Shown: positions 32,961 to 41,795 of the stretch, one piece after another
How the letters are laid out: each line of letters begins with the position of its first letter
Position numbering within the stretch: position 1 is the stretch's first letter
Assembly: GCA_035934015.1 (NCBI GenBank)
Contig: DASYYH010000011.1
Coordinates: 1-64,000 of the forward strand
Reading direction: 5' to 3'
From: Candidatus Acidiferrales bacterium
GTDB taxonomy: Bacteria; Acidobacteriota; Terriglobia; Acidiferrales; UBA7541
Length of the DNA stretch: 64,000 bases
Notes under the pieces: model-generated
What the model was told of the DNA's origin: nothing
The model's database searches: none
What the model saw: the letters and a program-made list of their open reading frames with translations, nothing else
Program-made: the position numbers and the translations under genes

Positions 32961-34187
32961 TTAATTCCCTTCCCCTTGCATTTCGCGGCTGACGCGTTCG
33001 CATTCGGCCATGACGCGCAGCGTATTCTCGCCGAGGATTTTCTTGATGTCGGCGTCGGAGTAGCCGCGGTCGAGAAGCGCCTGGGTGATCTCCGGCAGAT
33101 GCGTGACGTCTTCCATGCCGATAGGCATATCAGAGCCGTCGTAATCCGAGCCGAGGCCGACGTGGTCGACGCCGCCGATTTTCACGGCGTGGTCGATGTG
33201 ATCAACGATTTTCGTCCAATCCACGCGCGGCAGCGTGCCGTCGAGCATCATTTTGTGGATAAGCTCGTTCTCGGCCATGATCGAACACGCTTCGCCGGCG
33301 TTGGCGCACTTCGCGGCGACTTCGTCGTTCATTTTCTTCATGACGTCCGGATGGGCTTTCACGAAGTCCGCATATTCCTGGCTGAGAAAACCGACGTGAT
33401 AATTGATCTGAATGACGCCGCCGTGCGCGGCGAGCGTGCGAATCATGTCGTCGGTCATGTCGCGCGGGACATTGCAAAGCGCGCGACATGAGGAGTGCGA
33501 GGCGATGATGGGAGCCTTGCTCGTGGCGATGGCATCGTAAAACGTCTTATCGGCAGTATGCGAGATGTCAATCATGATGCCGTCACGATTCATGCGCAGG
33601 ACGACCTGCTTGCCGAAATCGGTGAGGCCGTTGTGCGCGGGTTTGTCGGTGGAGGAATCGGCCCAATCGGTATTGACCATGTGCGTGAGCGTCATGTAGC
33701 GGACGCCGAGCGCCGCGAATGTGTCGAGGACGGCGAGGTCGTCGTTGATCATGTGGCCGCCTTCGACGCCCATGAGCGCGGCGATTTTGTGTTCGGCGAA
33801 GGCGCGGCGGACATCGGCGGCGGTGCGCGCAAGGACGATGTCGTTCGGATGCATCATCACCGCGCGGCGAACAGCGTCGATTTGATCGAGCGCTTTTTCG
33901 ACGGCGACAGGCCCAGTGATGGTGCCGGGCATGTAAATGGAGAAGAAGATGCCATCGAGGCCGCCGGCCTTCATGCGCGGGATGTCGATATTGCCGTCCT
34001 CGTGGAGTGCGGCGAGATCGAAGCTCGGATCGAGGAGGCGCTGCGTCGTGTCGTCATGTGTATCCATGACGATGGAACTGAAATGCAGATCGCGCGCGCG
34101 CTGGGAGATCTTCACGGTTTGTGCGGATGCGATCACTGGCAACCCCAAGAGCAAGATGCTGCATATACTGCAAGCGAGTTTGTTCAT
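32961..34187 (-). CDS. Membrane dipeptidase (peptidase family M19)
   Basis: A 408-residue exported zinc dipeptidase of the renal dipeptidase family. A signal peptide (LACSICSILLLGLPVIASA) is followed by the TIM-barrel metal sites: MDTHDDT for the first site, the bridging Glu in GVEGGHMI, LTHMVNTDWADS, the histidines in DISHTADKTF and ASHSSCRALC, and the late Asp in HVGLGSDYDG. Family members cleave dipeptides and some beta-lactams. ATG 34187 is chosen for the GGAAG upstream and the signal peptide, since an earlier in-frame ATG would prepend repeat-derived sequence. Confidence 0.92.
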   Translation of the reverse strand: MNKLACSICSILLLGLPVIASAQTVKISQRARDLHFSSIVMDTHDDTTQRLLDPSFDLAALHEDGNIDIPRMKAGGLDGIFFSIYMPGTITGPVAVEKALDQIDAVRRAVMMHPNDIVLARTAADVRRAFAEHKIAALMGVEGGHMINDDLAVLDTFAALGVRYMTLTHMVNTDWADSSTDKPAHNGLTDFGKQVVLRMNRDGIMIDISHTADKTFYDAIATSKAPIIASHSSCRALCNVPRDMTDDMIRTLAAHGGVIQINYHVGFLSQEYADFVKAHPDVMKKMNDEVAAKCANAGEACSIMAENELIHKMMLDGTLPRVDWTKIVDHIDHAVKIGGVDHVGLGSDYDGSDMPIGMEDVTHLPEITQALLDRGYSDADIKKILGENTLRVMAECERVSREMQGEGN

Positions 34188-34226
34188 CGATGAGGCTTCC
34201 TTCGGCGAAAGAGAGTAACGCAAGAC

Positions 34227-34254
34227 AGTGACAAGTGACAAGGGATGAGTGATA
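34227..34254. repeat. Heptamer tandem array upstream of the dipeptidase
   Basis: Units AGTGACA, AGTGACA, AGGGATG, AGTGATA. They lie in the spacer between sdhB and the dipeptidase start and belong to the same AGTGNNN family as the arrays at glnA and icd. Confidence 0.65.
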
Positions 34255-34299
34255 AAGCGGGCTAGCAAAAAGATTGTGGAGTCGCTATTCAAAAGAGAA

Positions 34300-34347
34300 C
34301 TGCAGATTCCTCGTCGGATGCTACACGCATCCTCGCTCGGAATGACA
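34300..34347. repeat. Dispersed GCAGATTCCTCG element
   Basis: Nearly identical to the copy at 27269-27316: both start CTGCAGATTCCTCGTCGGAT and end CTCGCTCGGAATGACA, differing in the loop between GGATGC and GCATCC. It sits 31 nt from the sdhB stop codon. Confidence 0.75.
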
Positions 34348-34377
34348 AATCTTGGTGTTTTGACGCGTAGCGATGAA

Positions 34378-35181
34378 CTATTTCTGGATGCCGAGCTTTT
34401 TCCACTCATCGTCGCGGACAGTGGGGCCTTCGGAGAAGTTGAGCCAGTCCCATACGGCGTGCTTCAAGACCTGGCGATTGATTTCGTTGTTGGATTCAGT
34501 GAGCGGAATGCTCTTGGGACAGACCTTGACGCAATTCTGCGCATTGTCGCAATCCTGAATGCCGCCCGGGCCCATCATGGCTTCGAGGCGCGCGCGTGCG
34601 TGCATTTTGCCGGTGGGATGCATGTTGAACAGGCGAACCTGATTGATGATGGCGGCGCCGACGAATTGCGTGTGCTCGTTGACCTTCGGGCAAATCTCGA
34701 GGCAATTGCCGCAGGTGATGCAGCGCGCCATGGGATAGCCGATCTGCTGATCTTCCGGCGACATGCGCGGGCCGGCGCCGATGGCGTATGTGCCGTCGAT
34801 GGGGACCCAGCAATGCATGCGCTTGAGATTTTCGAACATGATGGAGCGATCCACCTGCAGATCGCGGATCAGCGGGAATTTCGTGAGCGGCTCGAGGCGA
34901 ATGGGCTTTTCGAGATTGTCAACCAGCGCGGAGCAGGCCTGCCGCGGATAACCATTGATGAGCATGGCGCAGGCGCCGCAGACTTCTTCGAGGCAATTCG
35001 CGTCGTAGGTGACGGGAGTCGTGCCGTCGCCGGAGCGCGTGACGGGCCGTTCGGCGATGTCGCGCAGGCAGGTGATGACGTTGAGATGCGGGCGATAGCG
35101 AATCTCGAATTCCTGCCAGCGGACGGCTTCGTCGGGACCGGCCTGGCGTTTGATGCGAACGATGAATGTGTTTTCCGGCAT
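34378..35181 (-). CDS. sdhB: Succinate dehydrogenase iron-sulfur subunit
   Basis: A 267-residue subunit of complex II. The [2Fe-2S] ligands are in CLEEVCGACAMLINGYPRQAC (first Cys at about residue 63). The [4Fe-4S] and [3Fe-4S] ligands are in CITCGNCLEICP and CDNAQNCVKVCPKSIPL. It passes electrons from SdhA flavin to the membrane heme subunit. The operon order is sdhC, sdhA, cupin, sdhB. The cupin gene and a 100-nt repeat-containing spacer separate it from sdhA, which is unusual. The C-terminus is about 20 residues longer than in minimal SdhB. Confidence 0.96.
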   Translation of the reverse strand: MPENTFIVRIKRQAGPDEAVRWQEFEIRYRPHLNVITCLRDIAERPVTRSGDGTTPVTYDANCLEEVCGACAMLINGYPRQACSALVDNLEKPIRLEPLTKFPLIRDLQVDRSIMFENLKRMHCWVPIDGTYAIGAGPRMSPEDQQIGYPMARCITCGNCLEICPKVNEHTQFVGAAIINQVRLFNMHPTGKMHARARLEAMMGPGGIQDCDNAQNCVKVCPKSIPLTESNNEINRQVLKHAVWDWLNFSEGPTVRDDEWKKLGIQK

Positions 35182-35221
35182 AGGGCCTCAGTTCAGATTA
35201 CTGAGTCGCACAATAAAAGAA

Positions 35222-35265
35222 AACTGCAGATTCCCTGCCTGCGGCAGGCAGGCTCGCTGCTGCGG
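35222..35265. repeat. Dispersed repeat between the cupin gene and sdhB
   Basis: CTGCAGATTCCCTGCCTGCG followed by GCAGGCAGGCTCGC contains the palindrome CCTGCC-tgc-GGCAGG and belongs to the GCAGATTCC family. It lies in the spacer just upstream of sdhB, at the junction created by the cupin gene. Confidence 0.65.
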
Positions 35266-35285
35266 GCGCAACAGAACGCGCGCGG

Positions 35286-35681
35286 CTAACAGCGATATTG
35301 ATCATCGGTGACATGCTCCATCCAGTCGACCACCTTGCCGTCGCGCTTTTCCTGAATGGCAATGTGCGTCATCGCCGTGGTTGGCGTGGCGCCATGCCAA
35401 TGCTTTTCCGCGGGCGCGATCCAGACGACATCGCCGGGCCGGATTTCCTCGACCGGCCCGCCCTCGCGCTGCGTCCATCCGCAGCCGGCCGTGACGATGA
35501 GAGTCTGGCCGAGCGGGTGCGTATGCCATGCTGTGCGCGCGCCGGGCTCGAAGGTTACGCTCGCTCCTTGAACAAGCGCGGGATCCGGCGCCTGAAAGAG
35601 CGGATCGATGCGGACATTGCCGGTAAACCACTCTGACGGCCCTTTGGCAGAAGGCTGCGAGCCAACTCTTCGAATCTCCAT
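35286..35681 (-). CDS. Single-domain cupin inside the sdh operon
   Basis: A 131-residue cupin. Motif 1 is [22 protein letters not shown] (metal-ligand histidines in WHTHP) and motif 2 is [21 protein letters not shown], spanning about residues 45-100. The similar carboxymuconolactone-associated and mandelonitrile-lyase-like cupins bind Mn or Fe. Its ribosome binding site (TTGAGGAGGG) overlaps the sdhA stop codon, with only 14 nt between the genes, so it is translated with the sdh operon. The link to respiration is unclear, and it may be inserted cargo. Confidence 0.85.
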   Translation of the reverse strand: MEIRRVGSQPSAKGPSEWFTGNVRIDPLFQAPDPALVQGASVTFEPGARTAWHTHPLGQTLIVTAGCGWTQREGGPVEEIRPGDVVWIAPAEKHWHGATPTTAMTHIAIQEKRDGKVVDWMEHVTDDQYRC

Positions 35682-35695
35682 GGCCGTCACCCTCC

Positions 35696-37468
35696 TCAAT
35701 ACTTGCGCGCGCGCGGTGGCAGAAGCGAAATATCCACGGGCTCGTAATCGAGCTTGATTTTGCCGCCGTTCCAACTGGCCTTCGTTGTCTTCAGCCAATT
35801 CTTGTCGTCGCGCTCGGGAAATTCGGGCTTGTAGTGCGCGCCGCGCGTCTCATTGCGAGCCAGAGCGCCCAGGGCGATGACCTTCGAGAGAATCAGCATG
35901 TTGCCAAGCTCGCGCGTGAACTGCAAAGTTTGATTCGACCATTGCGTGCGATCGGCGAGATTGACGCGGCGGAAGCGATCGTACAGTTCATCGAGTTTCG
36001 TCAGCGCCTTCTGGAGATTGGCGTTGTAGCGCACGACGGTGACGTACTCGGTCATCAGATCGCCAAGCTCTTTCCAGATGGTCATGGGATTTTCGGTGCC
36101 CTGACTGTGGAGAAGGCTGTCGTTGGCCTCGCGCTGGCGGCTGGCTTCGGCGTAGAAAACACTTTCGGGTGTGGCGTCGCAGCCTTTTTCGAGATTGCGC
36201 GCATATTTCACGGCGGCGGGGCCGGCGACCATGCCGCCGTAAATGCACGAGACGAGCGAATTCGCGCCGAGACGATTCGCGCCGTGATACTGATATTCGC
36301 ATTCGCCGGCGGCGTAAATTCCGGCGATGTTCGTGGCCTGATGTTCGTTGTCAACCCACAGGCCGCCCATGGTGTAGTGCATCGCGGGGAAAACCTTCAT
36401 GGGCTCTTCGCGCGGATCGGGGCCGACGAATTTTTGGTAGATTTCGAGGACACCTTCGAGCTTGCGGTCGAGCATCTCGCGCGGGAGGTGCGTGAGATCG
36501 AGATAGACTGCGTTCATGCCCGGCAAACTGAGTTTTTCTTCAAAGACGATTTTGTAAATCGCGCGCGTGGCGACGTCGCGTGGGACGAGGTTGCCGTACT
36601 TCGGATACCACTCCTCGAGGAAATAGAGGCGCTCTTTTTCCGGAATCGAGCGCGCAGGGCGATTGTCGCCTGCTTTGCGCGGCACCCAGACGCGGCCGCC
36701 TTCGCCGCGCAGCGATTCGCTCATCAGCCGGCATTTGTCTTCGCCGGGGATCGCCGTGGGATGAACTTGAATGAATTCGCCATTGGCGTAATAAACGCCC
36801 TGCTGGAAAAGCGCGGATTGCGCCATGCCGGTGCAGACGACGGAATTCGTGGTCTGGCGGAAAATCGCGCCAATGCCACCGGTGCAGAAAATCACGGCGT
36901 CCGCGGGGAACGTGCGAACTTCCATGGTCTTCAAATCCATGGCGCAGATGCCGCGGCTGACGTTGTTTTCGTCGATGACCGCGGAGAGGAACGACCAGCC
37001 TTCGAATTTGCGGACTTTGCCTTCGGATTCGAAGCGGCGGACCTGCTCATCGAGCGCATAGAGCAGTTGCTGGCCGGTGGTTGCGCCGGCAAAGGCCGTG
37101 CGGTGATAGAGCGTGCCGCCGAAACGGCGAAAATCGAGCAGCCCCTCGGGCGTGCGGTTGAACATGACGCCCATGCGGTCGAGCAAATCAATGATGGCCG
37201 GCGCGGCTTCGCACATGCCTTTGACGATGGGCTGATTAGCGAGGAAGTCGCCGCCGTAAATCGTGTCGTCGAAGTGAATCCAGGTGGAGTCACCTTCGCC
37301 TTTCAGATTCTTCGCGGCGTTGATGCCGCCTTGCGCGCAAACGGAATGCGAGCGCTTCACGGGAACGATGGAAAACAATTCGACGGGCACGCCGGACTCG
37401 GCCACGCGAATCGTGGCCATCAGCCCTGCGAGGCCGCCACCGACGACGATAATTTTCGGTTCTCTCAT
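35696..37468 (-). CDS. sdhA: Succinate dehydrogenase flavoprotein subunit
   Basis: A 590-residue FAD-binding subunit oxidising succinate to fumarate. It shows the dinucleotide motif [19 protein letters not shown], the covalent-FAD region [15 protein letters not shown] with the histidine, [11 protein letters not shown], the catalytic Arg region [12 protein letters not shown], and [12 protein letters not shown] followed by [20 protein letters not shown]. The start [11 protein letters not shown] is 10 nt downstream of the sdhC stop. Length and features match the B. subtilis-like (type B) enzymes. The 3' end is used to seat the cupin ribosome binding site. Confidence 0.97.
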   Translation of the reverse strand: MREPKIIVVGGGLAGLMATIRVAESGVPVELFSIVPVKRSHSVCAQGGINAAKNLKGEGDSTWIHFDDTIYGGDFLANQPIVKGMCEAAPAIIDLLDRMGVMFNRTPEGLLDFRRFGGTLYHRTAFAGATTGQQLLYALDEQVRRFESEGKVRKFEGWSFLSAVIDENNVSRGICAMDLKTMEVRTFPADAVIFCTGGIGAIFRQTTNSVVCTGMAQSALFQQGVYYANGEFIQVHPTAIPGEDKCRLMSESLRGEGGRVWVPRKAGDNRPARSIPEKERLYFLEEWYPKYGNLVPRDVATRAIYKIVFEEKLSLPGMNAVYLDLTHLPREMLDRKLEGVLEIYQKFVGPDPREEPMKVFPAMHYTMGGLWVDNEHQATNIAGIYAAGECEYQYHGANRLGANSLVSCIYGGMVAGPAAVKYARNLEKGCDATPESVFYAEASRQREANDSLLHSQGTENPMTIWKELGDLMTEYVTVVRYNANLQKALTKLDELYDRFRRVNLADRTQWSNQTLQFTRELGNMLILSKVIALGALARNETRGAHYKPEFPERDDKNWLKTTKASWNGGKIKLDYEPVDISLLPPRARKY

Positions 37469-37478
37469 GGATGCTCGA

Positions 37479-38126
37479 CTACAAATAGCCGTTGAACGGA
37501 TGCCAGCCGAAGACAAAGCCGGCGATGATGAATAATCCCGCGACGGAAAATGCGACGCCGACGAACGCGCCAAACCATCCGGCGGCGCGCTGCGCGCGAG
37601 GCGTTACGGCAATTCCCCACTTGCAGCAGAAATTCCAGATGCCATTGCCAAGATGGAATGACGCGGCCAGAATGCCGATGACATAGAACGCCACGTAATA
37701 AGGATTCGTGAAATCATGCGCCACGCCTGCGTAAGTCGTGCGCCCATGCGTGGCGAAGCGCTCGAGCCAGACGTGCCAAATGATATAGGCGAAAGCGATG
37801 ATGCCTGTCCAGCGCTGCAGCGTGTAGAGCCAGTTAGCCATCCAGGGATGGCCCCATACGTTGGTCTTCCCGCGCCACCAGATGTAAAGGCCATAGCAGC
37901 CGTGAAAGGCGATAGGCAGCCAGAGAACGAGAAACTCGACGGCGACGCGCCAGGGAATCGTTTCGAGCTTGGATGCAACGTAATTGTATTTGTCGGGACT
38001 GACGAGCGCGTAACTGTTTTCGAAGAAATGCTCGAGAAGGAATGCGCCAATGGGAATGATGCCGCTGAGAGAATGCAGTTTGTCCCAGAAGTAACTGGAG
38101 TCAGGTTTCGAGGCCGTGCTCGACAT
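37479..38126 (-). CDS. sdhC: Succinate dehydrogenase cytochrome b subunit
   Basis: A 215-residue membrane anchor with about five helices, matching the single-subunit, two-heme type of complex II (no sdhD is present). Potential heme histidines are in DKLHSLSGIIPIGAFLLEHFF, AFHGCYGLYIWW, IIWHVWLERF and SFHLGNGIWNF. GGAGAGTGG precedes the ATG at 38126. It is the first gene of the sdh operon, divergent from the GAF-domain gene. Confidence 0.92.
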   Translation of the reverse strand: MSSTASKPDSSYFWDKLHSLSGIIPIGAFLLEHFFENSYALVSPDKYNYVASKLETIPWRVAVEFLVLWLPIAFHGCYGLYIWWRGKTNVWGHPWMANWLYTLQRWTGIIAFAYIIWHVWLERFATHGRTTYAGVAHDFTNPYYVAFYVIGILAASFHLGNGIWNFCCKWGIAVTPRAQRAAGWFGAFVGVAFSVAGLFIIAGFVFGWHPFNGYL

Positions 38127-38282
38127 CCACTCTCCGAAGAAAATTTCCGCAGGAACGTGAACTGACTCGAACCACGAGCCGATCTCAGGCGCGAACCAAT
38201 CCCCGCAACCAAGCCAGTATAGACAGCGGGAAAAATGTTTGCAAGACGGGAACAAGGGAAATTATTCGGCGCGGAGATAGGC

Positions 38283-38288
38283 TAGACT
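38283..38288 (+). promoter_or_regulatory. Putative -10 of the GAF-domain gene
   Basis: TAGACT, 7 nt before the ATG, with no Shine-Dalgarno sequence in between. Fits the leaderless pattern seen at polX, csp and recX. No -35 recognised. Confidence 0.35.
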
Positions 38289-38295
38289 TTTTGCC

Positions 38296-38823
38296 ATGCC
38301 TGTCTCGGCGGTTTCCGAACTCGAAGGGCTCGTGCAAGGAATGGTGAAGCGCGGAGAAAAGCTGGACACCGGACACCTGAAAAAAGTGGCCGAGACGGTA
38401 AGCCGCATTTTCAGCGTGAAAACCGACGAGGTAGCCATTCTCTCGCTTACGCCGGATCGCAGGTTTCTTTTTTTTCATGTTCCCGAGGAGCTGAAAAGCG
38501 TCGGGCAGATTCCGCTTACGAGCGCGACGGCACTGGCGGCGCGCACGCTGCGCGAGAAGCGGCCCGAGGTTATCAACCGCTTCAATATTGTTCCGCATGC
38601 CTCTGTCTTCGAATCCGTGCCGCTCAAGGAAGAGCGCGGTGAACCGATACAGAAAATCATGAGCGTGCCGATTCTGAAGGGGCACGATGCAATCGGAGTG
38701 CTGCAAATTTCTCGCAAAGCGAGGAATCCGGCGGATGTGACGGAATTTTCGCCTCTAGATCTGAAGCAATTGGTTTCCGTCGCTGCGTTCGTTGCGCCCG
38801 CGCTCGCTCTCTGCACAGAGTAG
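38296..38823 (+). CDS. GAF-domain protein
   Basis: A 175-residue cytoplasmic protein consisting of one GAF-like sensor domain: AVSELEGLVQGMVKRGE leader helix, KVAETVSRIFSVKTDEVAIL, LPLTSATALAARTLREKRPE-type segment, then IMSVPILKGHDAIGVLQISRKA, DVTEFSPLDLKQLVSVAAFVAPAL. GAF domains bind small ligands or chromophores, or act as dimer modules. There is no output domain, so it may act with a partner elsewhere. Divergent from sdhC. Confidence 0.8.
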   Translation: MPVSAVSELEGLVQGMVKRGEKLDTGHLKKVAETVSRIFSVKTDEVAILSLTPDRRFLFFHVPEELKSVGQIPLTSATALAARTLREKRPEVINRFNIVPHASVFESVPLKEERGEPIQKIMSVPILKGHDAIGVLQISRKARNPADVTEFSPLDLKQLVSVAAFVAPALALCTE

Positions 38824-39037
38824 TTCCCCGCCGCGCTAACCAATCCTGAAACAGGCGCTTTCGCTGGAGCAGCGGAGAACGCGCTGGCGGCGAAGTTGCT
38901 AGGATGCGTCGTATCGGTGAACAGGGAAACGCGCTGCGATGCGAATAAGGATTGACACTCCTATCGCTTCTTGTTACTTTTTGCGCTCGCTCTTCTTGCG
39001 AATCTCCTGATGGAGGCACCGCAACCCGGCAAGGTTC

Positions 39038-39595
39038 ATGGCGTTCGTCGCTAAGAAAATTTTCCTCACCAAAGGAGTCGGAAAACACCGGGAGCGGCTA
39101 TCGAGCTTCGAGCTCGCCCTGCGCAATGCGGGCATTGCCGCATGCAATATCGTCCGCGTCTCTTCGATTTTCCCCCCGCATTGCAAATTGATTTCGCGCA
39201 GCGAAGGATTGAAACACCTGAAGCCGGGTCAGGTCGCATTCGTGGTCATCAGCGAAAATCAGACCCGCGAACCGCACCGTTTGATCGCCGCGTCGGTGGG
39301 CCTGGCGCTGCCGGGCGATAAATCGATGTACGGATATCTTTCCGAGCACCATTCCTTCGGCGAGCCGGAAGAAATCGCCGGCGAATATGCGGAAGAGCTT
39401 GCCGCGGAAATGCTGGCGACGACGCTCAACGTGGAATTCGATCCGGACCTTTCCTGGGACGAGAAAAAAGAGGTCTACCGCATCTCCAATAAGATCGTGC
39501 GGACGATGAACATCTCGCAATCTGCCGTCGGCGACAAGCGCGGGCTGTGGACCACCGTGCTCGCGGCGGCGATTCTGCTCGGCGACGACGATTAG
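39038..39595 (+). CDS. Pyruvoyl-dependent arginine decarboxylase
   Basis: A 185-residue proenzyme of the PvlArgDC family, which makes agmatine from arginine. The self-cleavage site is in RVSSIFPP, with cleavage expected between Ser42 and Ser43 to give the pyruvoyl group. HCKLISRSEGLKHLKPGQVAFVV, ENQTREPHRLIAASVGLALP and YLSEHHSFGE are family-conserved. Agmatinase follows 2.2 kb downstream, so the two enzymes complete an arginine to putrescine route. A metallo-hydrolase gene follows immediately. The start is ATG 39038 without a strong ribosome binding site. Confidence 0.93.
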   Translation: MAFVAKKIFLTKGVGKHRERLSSFELALRNAGIAACNIVRVSSIFPPHCKLISRSEGLKHLKPGQVAFVVISENQTREPHRLIAASVGLALPGDKSMYGYLSEHHSFGEPEEIAGEYAEELAAEMLATTLNVEFDPDLSWDEKKEVYRISNKIVRTMNISQSAVGDKRGLWTTVLAAAILLGDDD

Positions 39596-39635
39596 ATTTT
39601 CTTCTTCGGCTCCGAAAATCATCACAATTATCTTT

Positions 39636-40538
39636 TTGCTGTGCTGCGCCCTGGTCGCCGCGAATTGCGCCGATGCGCAAACTGCCGGCCGCGCAAGCGG
39701 CGGACGCGGCGTCTTCATCGTCTTCCTGGGTACGGGAATGCCACGCCCGGACCCGCAGCGGCAGGGGCCGTCGCTGGCGATCGTAGCGAACGGCAAAGCG
39801 TATATCGTCGATGCCGGGACGGGCGTCGTGCGGCAAGCGGCAGCAGCTTTTCAACGCGGAATTTTGCCACTTCGGCCGAACAAATTGGATATCGCGTTTC
39901 TGACCCATCTGCATTCGGACCACACGCTCGGTCTGCCGGATTTGATTTTGACGCCGTGGGTGATGCAGCGCACTGTTCCGCTGCAGCTTTATGGACCGGA
40001 AGGAACAAGGGCGATGGCGGACAACATCGAAAAAGCCTGGGCGGAAGACATTCAGGTTCGCATCGAGGGCCTGGAGCAGCTTACGGCAGCGGGACATCAG
40101 GTTGTCGCACACGAAATTCAGGCCGGCATGGTTTATCAGGACGCGAACGTGAAGGTCACGGCGTTTGCAGTAAAGCACGGAAGCTGGAAGGAAGCGCTCG
40201 GGTATCGCTTCGATGCCGATGGAAAATCCATCGTGATTTCGGGTGATACGCGGCCGACCGATAGCGTCGTCGAAGCGTGCAGCGGATGCGACGTGCTGGT
40301 GCATGAGGTATATTCGGGGACGGCGGCGGACGCTGGTGGTACGGCGTACTTTTCTTCATTTCATACTTCCGCGGAAGAGCTGGGCGAAATTGCCGGGAGA
40401 GCGCACCCAAAGCTGCTCGTCGTGTGGCATTACGTTCCGTTACGCAATACGGATCAGACGAAGATGCTGGAGGAAATCCACCGCGCCTTTCACGGAACGG
40501 TAGTCGTGGCGAACGACCTGGACGTGATTTCGCCTTGA
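39636..40538 (+). CDS. Secreted metallo-beta-lactamase-fold hydrolase (paralogue of the 10 kb gene)
   Basis: At least 300 residues. FLGTGMPRPD, LTHLHSDHTLGLPDLIL, SIVISGDTRPTDS and LVVWHYVPLRN match, in order, the motifs of the hydrolase gene near 10 kb. The conventional start is TTG 39636, but the frame is open upstream. Reading from an ATT at 39591, which overlaps the TAG of the arginine decarboxylase gene, gives a complete signal peptide (KIITIIFLLCCALVAANCADA). Starting at 39636 would truncate it. A non-canonical, coupled start is therefore plausible. Substrate unknown. Confidence 0.8.
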   Translation: MLCCALVAANCADAQTAGRASGGRGVFIVFLGTGMPRPDPQRQGPSLAIVANGKAYIVDAGTGVVRQAAAAFQRGILPLRPNKLDIAFLTHLHSDHTLGLPDLILTPWVMQRTVPLQLYGPEGTRAMADNIEKAWAEDIQVRIEGLEQLTAAGHQVVAHEIQAGMVYQDANVKVTAFAVKHGSWKEALGYRFDADGKSIVISGDTRPTDSVVEACSGCDVLVHEVYSGTAADAGGTAYFSSFHTSAEELGEIAGRAHPKLLVVWHYVPLRNTDQTKMLEEIHRAFHGTVVVANDLDVISP

Positions 40539-40683
40539 CGCTGCGCGGCGCGCCTCAAAGTGCACAGATCACGCTCAGTAAGAACAAGCCTTCCACGCGC
40601 AACGTTTTCATTCAGGCAACCGATTTGCTGTGCGGGCTTCCCTGCGGCCGGTTTGCGGCTATGCTGGATATCGCTGAACCGTG

Positions 40684-41637
40684 ATGGAGAAGGACACACA
40701 AATCGCGACCGTGAAAATTCTCGAAAGCGTGCCGCTCGACCGATACAGCAATTACCACATCGGCGGCCCGGCGCGCTATTTCTGCGACGCGACGAATAAG
40801 GAAGAAATCCGCGCCGGGGTTCTTTTCGCGCGCGAGCAGAAGCTGCCACTCTTCATTCTCGGCGGCGGAACGAATCTATTGATCAGCGACAAAGGTTTTG
40901 CGGGCGTAATTTTGAAGCCGAGCATGATGCAACTGGAAGCTGCGGGGGAAACCGTCACTGCGGGCGCCGGCGTGATGGTCGCAGACCTGCTGAAATTCAC
41001 CATAGAGCATTCGCTGAGCGGTCTGGAATGGGCCGGCGGACTGCCGGGAACTGTCGGGGGCGCGGTGCGCGGCAATGCCGGTGCGTTCCGCGGCGAAATG
41101 AAAGATCGAATTCTTTTGGTCGATAGCTTCGATATCCAAACTCTCGAAACGATTTCGCGCGACAACGCGGCGTGCAAATTCGGATACCGTTCGAGCCTTT
41201 TCAAGGAGAAAAATGGGCGCGAAATTATTTTGTCAGCCAAAATCCGGCTGGGAAAAGGCGACGCGACGAAAATCGCTGCGGGGATTCAGGAGAAAATCGA
41301 TTACCGCCGCGAACGGCATCCGATGGAGTATCCGAATATCGGCAGCACGTTCAAAAATGTGGATCTGAATCTCGTGCCGAAAATCTGGCGCGAGGGCGTG
41401 GCTAAGGTTGTGAAAGTCGATCCATTCCCCGTTGTGCCAACAGCCTATTTGATTTCCGAAGCCGGCCTGCGCGGCACGCAGCACGGCAGCGCGATGGTTT
41501 CTCAGAAACACCCGAATTTCATTGTGAATCTGGGAGACGCCACGGCGGCGGACGTCGAGTATTTGATCGGTGTGGTCAAGGAAGGCGTTTACGAAAAATA
41601 CGGAATCCGCCTGGAGGAAGAAATTCAGCGCATCTGA
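40684..41637 (+). CDS. murB: UDP-N-acetylenolpyruvoylglucosamine reductase
   Basis: A 317-residue flavoenzyme of peptidoglycan synthesis that reduces UDP-GlcNAc-enolpyruvate to UDP-MurNAc. It shows SNYHIGGPARYF, the FAD-binding FILGGGTNLLISDKGF, GLPGTVGGAVRGNAGAF, FGYRSSLFK, GSTFKN with the proton-donor serine, QHGSAMVSQKHPNFIVN and the terminal YEKYGIRLEEEI. The YRSSLFK region and short length place it in the type II group, which lacks the enteric insertion. ATG 40684 follows directly after a GTG in the same frame, and either could start. Confidence 0.95.
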   Translation: MEKDTQIATVKILESVPLDRYSNYHIGGPARYFCDATNKEEIRAGVLFAREQKLPLFILGGGTNLLISDKGFAGVILKPSMMQLEAAGETVTAGAGVMVADLLKFTIEHSLSGLEWAGGLPGTVGGAVRGNAGAFRGEMKDRILLVDSFDIQTLETISRDNAACKFGYRSSLFKEKNGREIILSAKIRLGKGDATKIAAGIQEKIDYRRERHPMEYPNIGSTFKNVDLNLVPKIWREGVAKVVKVDPFPVVPTAYLISEAGLRGTQHGSAMVSQKHPNFIVNLGDATAADVEYLIGVVKEGVYEKYGIRLEEEIQRI

Positions 41638-41795
41638 AACTTCTCCTTTCCCCGAAATTTCCGGTTCCCTTCCCTTTCGCTTTGCAATCGCGTTTCGCTC
41701 AGGTAATGTATTTCGGGCGAAGCCTCTCCGCCGCGGCAGCCTCGGCCGAATGAAAACGAAGAGGCGAACAAGAATCCAAGATCGAGGAATGCGAC

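Noticed and set aside
35255-35310. A possible fourth tail duplication: sdhA-like ISLL codons after the cupin gene
   Set aside because: An out-of-frame stretch reads ISLLAARVL, similar to the SdhA end [11 protein letters not shown], but only about 14 of 24 bases match ungapped in a GC-rich context. Too weak to claim.
35834-37495. A 553-codon plus-strand frame over sdhA
   Set aside because: Shadow of sdhA on the opposite strand; the flavoprotein motifs are decisive.
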